From positions 1 through 56,709 of the forward strand of contig NZ_JAGEVG010000023.1 of NCBI RefSeq assembly GCF_017581925.1: 56,709 nucleotides of DNA, given 5' to 3'. The notes beneath the pieces were generated by a model. The model did not search any database, had not been told where the DNA came from, and saw only the letters and a program-made list of their open reading frames with translations. Positions 20,049 to 27,640 of the stretch are shown here, one piece after another. The stretch is from Gelidibacter pelagius. GTDB taxonomy: Bacteria; Bacteroidota; Bacteroidia; Flavobacteriales; Flavobacteriaceae. Positions within the stretch are counted from its first letter, which is position 1. Every line of letters begins with the position of its first letter. Made by a program: the position numbers and the translations under genes.

Positions 20049-21110
20049 TTAACGGTTGATATCAACCAATATTTTTACTTCAGACGGGTCTTTGGTAAGT
20101 GCCTCAAAACCTTTTTCTACGATTTCATCCAATGAAATCACGCTGGTAATTAATTTTTCAACGGGTAATCTACCGCTGCTGATCAAAGCAATAGTCTCTG
20201 GAAAGATGTTGCGATAGGCAGCTGTTCCAATGATGGTCAACTCTCTTAAGGTTTGATTTAAGGCGTCATGGGTCACATTTTTACCAAAGAGGGCGACAAG
20301 GACAGCCGTACCGCCATTTCGTAAGCTATTGATGCCCGTGTCAAACGTTGCCTGTACACCTGCAGCATCGATAAAAACATCAACGCCATGACCCGTTATT
20401 TCTTTGATTTTTTGAGTAATGTCCTTGTCTTTTGCGTTAAAAGTATGGGTAGCCCCAATTTCTTTAGCCTTTTTCAATCTGTTTTCAGAAAGGTCTGAAA
20501 CGAAAATTTGAGAAGCACCAGTTGCCAAAGCCACTTGAACGGTTAATAAACCAATGGGACCTGCCCCTATGATGAATACAGTATCTCCCAATTTCATGCC
20601 ACTGCGTTGTACTGCGTATGCTGCCACCGCCGCAGGCTCTACAATCGCGCCTTGTTCAAAAGTCATGGAATCGGGCATTTTGTGTACCATATAGTCTTCT
20701 ACCACGACATGTTTTGCAAAGGCACCATTGGAGGTCAATCCGACAAAGCCGAGTGGCTCCGAAAGGTTATATTCTCCGGTGACTATAAAAGGACTTTCTG
20801 GATTCCTAAAAATAGGTTCTACCGTTACTCGGTCGCCTTTTTTTATGTTTTTTACGTTGTTGCCTATTTCTTCAACGACGCCCGAAAACTCGTGTCCAAG
20901 GGTTGTGGTTCCCTGGTGCCCGTTAAGAGCGTAGGGTTCATCAACCGGGATTAGTTGAGGACCGTCGTTGTACTCATGCAAATCTGATCCGCATATTCCG
21001 GCAAATTTTACTGCAATCTTTACTTGATTTTCTTTTGGTGAAGGAACTTTAGTTTCTTCTACTCTTATATCTTTCGCTTTATGCCAGCGTGCGGCTTTCA
21101 TCATCTTCAT
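20049..21110 (-). CDS. Zinc-dependent 2,3-butanediol dehydrogenase-like enzyme
   Basis: A 353-residue medium-chain dehydrogenase/reductase. Catalytic zinc ligands are visible in GICGSDLHE (Cys about 40) and LGHEFSGVVEE, with the late Glu in GAIVEPAAVA. The Rossmann motif is GAGPIGLLTVQVA. The closest family I recognise is the butanediol dehydrogenase group, which interconverts acetoin and 2,3-butanediol with NAD(H). The four-cysteine structural zinc lobe is absent: where BdhA-type enzymes have CxxC repeats after VEPIF, this one reads FRNPESPFIVTGEYN with no Cys. The substrate is therefore uncertain. It is the first gene of a likely pair with dps. Confidence 0.85.
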   Translation of the reverse strand: MKMMKAARWHKAKDIRVEETKVPSPKENQVKIAVKFAGICGSDLHEYNDGPQLIPVDEPYALNGHQGTTTLGHEFSGVVEEIGNNVKNIKKGDRVTVEPIFRNPESPFIVTGEYNLSEPLGFVGLTSNGAFAKHVVVEDYMVHKMPDSMTFEQGAIVEPAAVAAYAVQRSGMKLGDTVFIIGAGPIGLLTVQVALATGASQIFVSDLSENRLKKAKEIGATHTFNAKDKDITQKIKEITGHGVDVFIDAAGVQATFDTGINSLRNGGTAVLVALFGKNVTHDALNQTLRELTIIGTAAYRNIFPETIALISSGRLPVEKLITSVISLDEIVEKGFEALTKDPSEVKILVDINR

Positions 21111-21179
21111 AATTCTATCTTTTTTATATTTTAAATACCACCCAATTGCCCAAGTTAAACTTTATGAGTAATTTGTAAT

Positions 21180-22115
21180 TTAGTGGTTCAGATTTTTTAT
21201 GGTCCACATAGAACCATTTTTTGTCGTATGCTTCTCTAATTTGCCTTTCTCAACAAGCTCATTTAATTGTTTTTCACTATCGCTCCTTGGAGTTCCTGAA
21301 AGTTCGGAAAACTCTTTTGCGGTAAGGGTAGGGTATATTGAGAAAAGATTTTCCCAATTTTTACTATATTCACTTTTCGTTGCGTTAGGATTCAATTTTA
21401 GAATGGCCATTTCATAAAAAGCATAAGGTCTGGTGCCATAAACGGTTTCTTGATTGCCAGCATCATCAACAAAAAACATGGTTGGAAATCCTCTTACCCC
21501 CAATTCTTGTCCTAACTTTAAATCTTCCTGGAATAAGCCCTTGGCTTTACCTTCAAAATCCGTTTTTAATTGTTCTACATTTAATCCAACCTTATTAGCT
21601 GCTATGGCCAAGTTTTCCCATTTAGCCATGTTTTTCTTTTTTAAAAACATCATTTCGCGCATTTCACGCATGAATGAAATGGCCTTTTGGTTATCTTGTA
21701 ATTGTGCAGCTTTGAATGCAATAGATGAAGGGTAAGAAGAATCCATTGGATCTTCTAGCCAAAGATCTCCATCTATAGGCATATCGTAATGTATACTCAC
21801 TTCATCCCAATGGCTAGCAACATCTGAAGGAGAACTTATGCCACCGCTATTATAATTCCAATCTGGCAATAAACCACCCATTCTGTAATCGATTTCAACG
21901 GCATCGCCATACTCTAACTTAAGCTTACGTAGTTGAGGTTCAATGCCCCAACAAGACGAACAAATTGGATCCGTATAATAAATGATTCGGATGGATTTTT
22001 TGTCTGAAGAAACTTTGTTTCCAGAAGTGCTTTCGGATATGCTATCTGTGGTTTCACACATTCCGGTTTCTATGTCGCATATAAGCGGATTATTTTTTAA
22101 GGTCTCGTTGTTCAT
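21180..22115 (-). CDS. DsbA-like thioredoxin-fold protein with C-terminal winged-helix-like tail
   Basis: A 311-residue cytoplasmic protein (no signal peptide). The N terminus carries a separate Cys pair (Cys13 and Cys20 in LICDIETGMC). The thioredoxin-like domain has TDPICSSCWGIEPQLRKL (CSSC at 52-55) and the cis-Pro in GVRGFPTMFF. The insert and length resemble the FrnE/YjbH (SpxH) group of DsbA-like proteins, some of which are adaptors for ClpXP proteolysis. The last 60 or so residues (LTAKEFSELSG...LVEKGKLEKHTTKNGSMW) look like a small winged helix. It is divergent from an HxlR regulator, so it is probably that regulator's target and part of a thiol-stress response. The biochemical role is not known. 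Confidence 0.8.
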   Translation of the reverse strand: MNNETLKNNPLICDIETGMCETTDSISESTSGNKVSSDKKSIRIIYYTDPICSSCWGIEPQLRKLKLEYGDAVEIDYRMGGLLPDWNYNSGGISSPSDVASHWDEVSIHYDMPIDGDLWLEDPMDSSYPSSIAFKAAQLQDNQKAISFMREMREMMFLKKKNMAKWENLAIAANKVGLNVEQLKTDFEGKAKGLFQEDLKLGQELGVRGFPTMFFVDDAGNQETVYGTRPYAFYEMAILKLNPNATKSEYSKNWENLFSIYPTLTAKEFSELSGTPRSDSEKQLNELVEKGKLEKHTTKNGSMWTIKNLNH

Positions 22116-22184
22116 AATATTAAGTTTTAATTGTTTATATCATTCAACATTTCTTCTTTTTTCTTCGCTGTTGACTGATTATTA

Positions 22185-22213
22185 CAAATATACGGAAAAT
22201 AAGTGTATATTTG
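22185..22213. promoter_or_regulatory. Divergent -7 elements between the DsbA-like and HxlR genes
   Basis: TATATTTG occurs on the plus strand at 22206-22213 (towards the HxlR gene) and on the minus strand at 22192-22185 (towards the DsbA-like gene), 13 bases apart. Both match TAnnTTTG. Neither has a TTG at the best distance, which would fit a promoter that needs an activator or is held by a repressor. An HxlR dimer bound here could control both genes. Confidence 0.45.
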
Positions 22214-22304
22214 ATATGTAATTTCTTTTAGAAAGTACTTTCCATAAGGATACTACCGCTGAGGATTTTACATTTAATCTAATACTTTCAAAAAAAATAG
22301 AACA

Positions 22305-22697
22305 ATGAAAAAGAAATCGTTCATAAATGATAATCCAGTCTGCCAAATTAGAATGCAAGCCATCAGCGATACGATGGGCATTTTATCCGGAAAATGGAAA
22401 TTCCATATTTTAGGCACGCTCATAGAAGGCCATAAACTTGGATTTATGGACTTGTTGAGAGAAATTGACGGCATTGGCAGTAAGATGCTTTCCAAAGAAC
22501 TTCAAGACCTGGAGCTGAACCACTTGGTTAGTCGAACAGTCATGAATACAAAGCCAATAACTGTTGAATATGCCGTTACTGAATACGGTGCAACGCTCTC
22601 TCCACTTATCAATGAGTTAACAAAATGGGGGATTGCCTATAGACAATCAATTCACGGATCAACCAGTGAAATTAACAAAGGACTAAAAGACGTATGA
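22305..22697 (+). CDS. HxlR-family winged-helix regulator
   Basis: A 130-residue protein with the HxlR pattern: DTMGILSGKWKFHILGTL, then GFMDLLREIDGIGSKMLSKE (recognition helix) and VEYAVTEYGATLSPLINELT. A single cysteine near the N terminus (Cys13, in NPVCQIR) is where YodB, HypR and CatR-type members sense quinones, aldehydes or disulfide stress. It is divergent from the DsbA-like gene and probably controls it and itself. Confidence 0.9.
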   Translation: MKKKSFINDNPVCQIRMQAISDTMGILSGKWKFHILGTLIEGHKLGFMDLLREIDGIGSKMLSKELQDLELNHLVSRTVMNTKPITVEYAVTEYGATLSPLINELTKWGIAYRQSIHGSTSEINKGLKDV

Positions 22698-22881
22698 CTT
22701 CGGTCAAGACTATATTTTTGAGGTTCAACGTTAATGGTTTTACTTCTTTCGATAATATTATCGATAAAATTCCCACCGCGTATTTTTTTTAAATTCCTTT
22801 GAAGGATAGTGTCAAAAAAAAAATTACGGATTGAGTTAATTATAGCACTTCGATATGCTTTCCGGTTTTGACAATAATCGT

Positions 22882-23631
22882 CTAATTCACTCTTCCTCTC
22901 ATAAAATGACCTACATCTCTAATTTTAAAACTCGCGATGTTGGATTTTACGAATGGCATTTCATTTAAAATTTCAATAGCTTCTTCCTCACTTTCGGCAT
23001 TCATAAAATAAACTGTAAAGTTTTTTATCGATTCGTCGTATGGAGCATTCTTGTAAGCATTTTCAAGAACACCTTCTTCATAAAGCTTAAAATCTGCATC
23101 AAATTGTTTTTTAATATCTTGAGGATCTATGTCGTTGTAGGGTTTCAATAAATCCCAAACGACTACATAGGCGTTTTGCTTTTTAAGCAAGACATCCTCG
23201 GCTTTTTCACTTTGACCAAACAAAAAATTACCAACAGGTATTAATTCAAATGTCCCAATATTGTTGCTCCTAAAAACAGTTTGGTCGAGTACATTTTTGG
23301 CCTTGTCTATATCTGTTGCACGAATAAAATAAGCTATAGTGGGTATGATCTGGTCACCGACTGTCTGTCCGTCAACATTATAGTATAGATTTTCAACGAT
23401 TCCTTCTTCCCAGAGTTTATTTAATTGGGATGCTTGCTGACTAATATTGTCATTAAATTTTTGCGCATTTTCAGTGATAAGGGAAGGAATCACCGCATAA
23501 GTATTGATTACTTCATTGGAAACCGAATCGTTTTGAAGTTCGGGTTCTACGGATTGATTTTCAGTCTTATTTTTGCAGCTTACAAGAAACAGTAGATTAA
23601 GTATTAACAGGGATGTGAAAAATTTCTTCAT
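22882..23631 (-). CDS. Lipoprotein with duplicated YCII-like domain
   Basis: A 249-residue protein with a lipobox (LLFLVSC, Cys19). Two similar halves follow, about 45-140 and 150-249. Each has a beta strand, a helix with LWEEGIVENLYYN or LYEEGVLENAYKN, then a strand plus ATDIDKAKNVL or AESEEEAIEIL, and ends GxxxFGQ or GHFMRG. That is a ferredoxin-like fold of the YCII/muconolactone-isomerase type. Function is unknown; members of this fold bind small molecules. It stands alone on the minus strand, between the HxlR gene and the SDR operon. Confidence 0.7.
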   Translation of the reverse strand: MKKFFTSLLILNLLFLVSCKNKTENQSVEPELQNDSVSNEVINTYAVIPSLITENAQKFNDNISQQASQLNKLWEEGIVENLYYNVDGQTVGDQIIPTIAYFIRATDIDKAKNVLDQTVFRSNNIGTFELIPVGNFLFGQSEKAEDVLLKKQNAYVVVWDLLKPYNDIDPQDIKKQFDADFKLYEEGVLENAYKNAPYDESIKNFTVYFMNAESEEEAIEILNEMPFVKSNIASFKIRDVGHFMRGRVN

Positions 23632-23717
23632 TTATTTTGAATTAGAGTTAGACTTAGTTTTCCATCGTCCTGTGGAAGATCATATCTGTTATTTATTCCC
23701 ACGATTGGGTTTTAATT

Positions 23718-23802
23718 TCGAGGCTTACCTCGATTAAAAAGATAATTTCTTATTGATATCTCGTGGGCCTATCCGTCCATGTCGGGCGGATGAGCCCACG
23801 AG
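23718..23802. repeat. Hairpins CTCGTGGGC/GCCCACGAG and TCGAGG/CCTCGA
   Basis: 23760-23768 pairs with 23794-23802 over 9 bases, and inside it ATCCG (23771-23775) pairs with CGGAT (23787-23791), giving one long hairpin. A smaller one, TCGAGG and CCTCGA, is at 23718-23733. The long hairpin begins 11 bases after the SDR stop and is followed on that strand by an AT-rich stretch, so it may end the SDR operon. Related pieces are at 600-700, which suggests a dispersed repeat. Confidence 0.5.
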
Positions 23803-23812
23803 GTTTTTGATT

Positions 23813-24562
23813 TTACTGCGCTAAATAGCCGCCATCAACGGGATAATATGCACCCGTGACAAAGGATGCTTTAGAAGATGCAAGCCAAAGGATCAATTCT
23901 GCTATTTCTTCTGATTCGCCTAGCCTTCCCATGGGGTGCAAACTTACGAGCCCATCCATGGTTTCGTCATCAAGAGCATTGGTTACCAACGGAGTTTTAA
24001 CATAACCAGGGCCAATGGAATTTATTCGAATATTTTGGTCAGCATAATCCAAAGCCGCTGCTTTTGTTAAACCTACAACACCATGTTTTGCGGCAACATA
24101 GGCTGGTGAACCTTTAGTACCTGCCTGCCCTAAAATAGAGGCTACGTTTATGATAGATCCGCCTTTCTGACGCATTGCCGGAATCTGGTAACGGAGTCCA
24201 TAAAACACTCCTGATAAGTTGATGTCAATTACCTTTTGCCATCCATCCAACGGATATTCTCCAGTAGGAGCGATGGGCCCTCCTATACCGGCATTGTTTA
24301 CCGCTATGTCCAAGCCACCATATTTCTTCAAAGTGCCTTCAACCAGTGATTCATGACCTTCGGGCTTGGAAGAATCGGATTGAATAAAGAATCCTTCACC
24401 TCCCGCATTTATTATTTCACTTACAACCGATTTGCCATTTTTTTCATCGATGTCTGAAACGACCACTTTGGCGCCCTCTTTTGCTAACAAGAGTGCTGTT
24501 GCGCGTCCGATTCCAGAACCTGCCCCGGTGATAATGGCGATTTTATTTTCTAAATTTTTCAT
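23813..24562 (-). CDS. Short-chain dehydrogenase/reductase (SDR)
   Basis: A classical 249-residue [13 protein letters not shown] binds the cofactor, followed by NNAG, a serine in NVASILGQ and the catalytic YVAAK. Asp37 in VVSDIDEKN suggests preference for NAD(H). The substrate cannot be told from sequence. Its start overlaps the end of the NTF2-like gene by 4 bases (ATGA), so the two are translationally coupled in the order YceI, NTF2-like, SDR. Confidence 0.9.
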   Translation of the reverse strand: MKNLENKIAIITGAGSGIGRATALLLAKEGAKVVVSDIDEKNGKSVVSEIINAGGEGFFIQSDSSKPEGHESLVEGTLKKYGGLDIAVNNAGIGGPIAPTGEYPLDGWQKVIDINLSGVFYGLRYQIPAMRQKGGSIINVASILGQAGTKGSPAYVAAKHGVVGLTKAAALDYADQNIRINSIGPGYVKTPLVTNALDDETMDGLVSLHPMGRLGESEEIAELILWLASSKASFVTGAYYPVDGGYLAQ

Positions 24563-24954
24563 TTTGTATTTTTTCCTTTTACTTCTTCCGAGGCTGCAAA
24601 TTCTTCCATTTTTGTGATCAAATCATTTTCGACGGTATAGATCTGAACCCAATTCTGTTTCAATTCCCTGCCTGATCGTTTTACTCTTTGATGCTCTCTA
24701 CCTCTGACAACCACCATATTTCCTTCAACAATATATTGTAGAGGTTCAAAGTTGATGATTTCGGTTCTCTCCATAATATTGGTAAAAAACGTTCTCACAC
24801 CTTCCTTTTTTTCAAAGGATCCTGCCGGAATAATATGGGTGCCGTGGTAAATCCAGACGGTGTCGTCGGAAACTGTGGCCACGAATTTTTCCACATCACC
24901 ACTGCTGAAAGCAGAGAACATATTTTCTACTACTGTTTTTGCTGAATTTTTCAT
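24559..24954 (-). CDS. NTF2-like (SnoaL-type) protein
   Basis: A 131-residue protein with the cone-shaped NTF2-like fold: [38 protein letters not shown] and the last strands [18 protein letters not shown]. Such proteins may be isomerases, cyclases, hydrolases or binding proteins; no catalytic residue set can be assigned. Second gene of the YceI, NTF2-like, SDR operon, 17 bases after the YceI gene and overlapping the SDR start. Confidence 0.85.
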   Translation of the reverse strand: MKNSAKTVVENMFSAFSSGDVEKFVATVSDDTVWIYHGTHIIPAGSFEKKEGVRTFFTNIMERTEIINFEPLQYIVEGNMVVVRGREHQRVKRSGRELKQNWVQIYTVENDLITKMEEFAASEEVKGKNTK

Positions 24955-24971
24955 TTTTAACGGTTTCCGTA

Positions 24972-25541
24972 TTACTGTTTAGCAAACTGTAGGTGAGCTA
25001 CAATGTTGACATCTTTTCCAACACCGGCAGCAGCTGGGTCGTAATTGATATTATAGTCAAATCGATTAATGGTCGTTGTGGCCTTTAAACCTAATTTCTG
25101 ACCTTTGTCACTTGTAACCGTACCACCATAATGCACATCAAAGATTACGTCTTTCGTAACATCCTTTATGGTCAACTTTCCGTATAATAAATACTCGTTC
25201 GGTTTGCCTGTGGCTAAAATCTTGCTGCCTTTAAAAGTCATGTTTGGAAATTTTTCGACATCAAAAAAATCGGTACTTCTCAAATGATTGTCCCTGTTTT
25301 CTACACTGGTGTCGATACTATTTACTTTGACATTAAAATCAAAATTGGCATCGGTAAGTGCTTCTCCATCGGTAGTTAGATTACCTGTATATTCCTGAAA
25401 TTTCCCATTCACAATACTAATTCCAGAATGTGAAATATTGAAGTTTAAAGAAGAATGGTAAGGGTCCACTTTCCATTGTGTTTGTGCAAATGAACTTATT
25501 GTAAAGAATAGTACTGCAACTAATGACATAAAATTTTTCAT
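24972..25541 (-). CDS. YceI-family periplasmic lipid-binding protein
   Basis: A 189-residue exported protein (signal peptide ending SSFAQT) with the YceI pattern: WKVDPYHSSLNFNISHSG, FDFNVKVNSIDTSVENRDNHL, FPNMTFKGSKI and LTIKDVTKDVIFDVHYGG. The fold is a lipocalin-like beta barrel that binds isoprenoid or other lipid-like molecules, and homologues are induced by high pH or acid and osmotic stress. First gene of a three-gene operon with the NTF2-like and SDR genes. Confidence 0.93.
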   Translation of the reverse strand: MKNFMSLVAVLFFTISSFAQTQWKVDPYHSSLNFNISHSGISIVNGKFQEYTGNLTTDGEALTDANFDFNVKVNSIDTSVENRDNHLRSTDFFDVEKFPNMTFKGSKILATGKPNEYLLYGKLTIKDVTKDVIFDVHYGGTVTSDKGQKLGLKATTTINRFDYNINYDPAAAGVGKDVNIVAHLQFAKQ

Positions 25542-25722
25542 TGTGTTTAATTTTTAAATGTTAAGTATTGATTTAATTTTTCTTTATTCAAGAGAATTTG
25601 TTGATGACAGTCACCATCAATTTAAAAAAATTTAATTTCAGAATTCAACCAATATTAGTCTTTCAAGAGTTGTAATTTTTTAATGAACTAACAACTCTAT
25701 TATCTAAATTTTTGAAACCCTG

Positions 25723-26280
25723 TTAGTGTTTGGTATGTGTATTCACCCATTCCTCGAAGGCTCCCATGAAATCCTTCAAGAAGTCTTTGGTGGAGTCGTT
25801 TGTCAGCTTTCCATTATCGTCAAAAAGATCTGCGGCGCCTCCAATGTAGGCTTCTGGCTGTGCCATGGCGGGTACATTGACAAAAGTTAACGACTGTCTC
25901 AAATGATGATTGGCTCCAAAACCACTAATGGCACCAATAGAAACACTCACAATAGCCGCCGGTTTTCCGTCCCACGAATTTTTGCCATAAGGACGTGAAC
26001 CTACATCAATTGCATTTTTTAGAACACCTGGAACCGACCGGTTGTATTCGGGTGTAGCGAAGAGGAGTCCATCTGCAGCTCTAATTTTTTCACGCAAGGC
26101 TACCCATTCTTTTGGTGGATTTGCTTCTAAGTCTTCATTGAACATTGGAAGACCTGTTATGTCCAAAAGTTCCATATTAAATGATTCTGGTGCCATTGCC
26201 ATCAATGTTTTGGCTGTTTTTAAATTGAAAGACTCCTTACGAAGACTTCCTACGATAACTGCGATGTTGTGTTTTTTCAT
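25723..26280 (-). CDS. NAD(P)H-dependent FMN reductase
   Basis: A 185-residue flavodoxin-like oxidoreductase. The FMN phosphate loop is GSLRKESFNLK; the second binding site is ATPEYNRSVPGVLKNAIDVG. These motifs are those of the ChrR/YieF and azobenzene-reductase group, which reduce quinones, chromate or azo compounds with two electrons and so limit oxidative damage. It lies 180 bases upstream of the YceI operon on the same strand. No terminator is seen between, but the distance suggests a separate promoter. Confidence 0.92.
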   Translation of the reverse strand: MKKHNIAVIVGSLRKESFNLKTAKTLMAMAPESFNMELLDITGLPMFNEDLEANPPKEWVALREKIRAADGLLFATPEYNRSVPGVLKNAIDVGSRPYGKNSWDGKPAAIVSVSIGAISGFGANHHLRQSLTFVNVPAMAQPEAYIGGAADLFDDNGKLTNDSTKDFLKDFMGAFEEWVNTHTKH

Positions 26281-26409
26281 AAATTTGATATTATTTTTAA
26301 TGTTGATATAATTGATTTCACTTATCTCACTAAGATAAGAATTTCAATACCCACTAAATTAATTTTATTATAGTTTATAAGTAGTTTAACATTTGAGGTT
26401 TTCGTACAA

Positions 26410-26444
26410 TTTCCACCAGTGTGTATTCTTATACCCCGAGGTTC
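26410..26444. repeat. Dispersed repeat, copy 1 (TTTCCACCAGTG ... CCGAGGTTC)
   Basis: This 35-base stretch matches 35019-35051: both begin TTTCCACCAGTG, have a variable AT-rich middle, and end CCGAGGTTC. Both lie upstream of the 5' end of a minus-strand gene. They are 8.6 kb apart. Confidence 0.5.
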
Positions 26445-26625
26445 CTGCCCCATTTCAAACACTACTAAAGTTTGAGAATCAAAAGATAATACCTCTAATA
26501 TAGGGTCTTTCTCCCGCAATGACAATGACCTACATCATTTGGCTTGATTCTTCAAAAAAAATATATTTTGGAAAAGCTGGGCGCCTACCAATTGTAAAGC
26601 ATCGTTTGGAGGCTGTCTGTGTGTT

Positions 26626-26700
26626 ATTCACCAAGCCGTAAGGCTTTACCTATATAATGGTCGTCCAAATGAAAGTCATAATCTTGATCAAAAGCTATAT
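26626..26700 (+). pseudogene. Possible remnant of an IS3-type transposase C terminus
   Basis: A start-less frame open from about 26551 to the stop at 26755-26757 contains IHQAVRLYLYNGRPNESHN. This follows the ending of IS3/IS150-type transposases (A..LYN..RPH.SLN....Y). No other part of an insertion sequence was found, and the frame runs into the end of the neighbouring stress-protein gene, so it may be a chance match. Confidence 0.3.
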
Positions 26701-26729
26701 TTCCTTCCCAACTTCGACGTTTTCGAATT

Positions 26730-27548
26730 TTATGGTAATATAATTAATGGGGTTTGACCTTCGTAAACTAATTCGTTAATTAAAAATCGACTAAAAAGTT
26801 GGTCGGTCAAAATGCGTGAACCTTTTTGAACAATCAGGATTTCGTCAATTTTGTTGTTGATGACTCCCTTTATACCGTCTAATCGATTATTGGCTTCGTA
26901 TATAGCAAAATTTGTAGTAAACCTGTCCGCATAAGTCTCTGATAGATTCCGCAACTGTTCTTTTATAAGAGTAGTGTCTTCTTTGGGTTTCGCCAAATGA
27001 AAAAACGTTATACTCGTGTTCTCGTGGTCCATGAATTTAAGAAAGTTGTCCAGTTGCTGTACATTCAAGAGTTTTTTTTCGCCTACTGCCACAAATATTT
27101 TTTCGTGCGAAAAAGAATCGATTCCCTTAGGCATTGCAACCACCGTGTTTTCTGTATTTGCAATGATCCGAAGGGCGACGCTCCCAAGAAATAATTTCTT
27201 TAGAATTCCCGTGCCTTTTAGACCGATAAAAATTAAATTTTCAAAAGGTTCGGCCAATAGTTCGGGTAATGTAACATGATAATCGATTTCAGAAACATAA
27301 TAAGCAACTTCAATAGTATCCGGAATGAGAGCCTTTGCAAGCGTTTTTAATTTCTCACGTGCTTGGTCATTAGCTTGCTGAACAAGATGTTCTCTAGCTT
27401 CATTCTCTGCAAATGCCGGTAAGAACGGATGGGTTTGATGAAGCAAAAGAATTTTCGCATTAGCTTCTTGGCTCCAATCACAAGCATACTTTATCAGATG
27501 ACTCGAATACTCTGAAAAGTCTATGAGTACTATAAACCGTTTGTTCAT
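26730..27548 (-). CDS. Tandem universal stress protein
   Basis: A 272-residue protein made of two UspA-like domains. The first (1-145) ends with the ATP-binding type signature GLKGTGILKKLFLGSVALRI followed by VVAMPKG. The second (about 150-272) is degenerate and ends LVYEGQTPLIILP without a clear Gly-rich loop. It acts in the cytoplasm under starvation or oxidative stress; the exact role is unknown. It follows the K+/H+ antiporter gene by 92 bases on the same strand, and Usp domains often regulate such transporters. Confidence 0.9.
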   Translation of the reverse strand: MNKRFIVLIDFSEYSSHLIKYACDWSQEANAKILLLHQTHPFLPAFAENEAREHLVQQANDQAREKLKTLAKALIPDTIEVAYYVSEIDYHVTLPELLAEPFENLIFIGLKGTGILKKLFLGSVALRIIANTENTVVAMPKGIDSFSHEKIFVAVGEKKLLNVQQLDNFLKFMDHENTSITFFHLAKPKEDTTLIKEQLRNLSETYADRFTTNFAIYEANNRLDGIKGVINNKIDEILIVQKGSRILTDQLFSRFLINELVYEGQTPLIILP

Positions 27549-27640
27549 TTTTTAAGGTTTTATTGCGTTGTTCAGTTTTTATGGATCATAGTAGCTGAAA
27601 AAGGTATTGCCGCACTGATGAGCCCGCTCATTTGTTGTTT

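Noticed and set aside
22305-22495. Minus-strand frame opposite the HxlR gene
   Set aside because: The plus-strand product is a clear HxlR protein; the antisense frame is a shadow.
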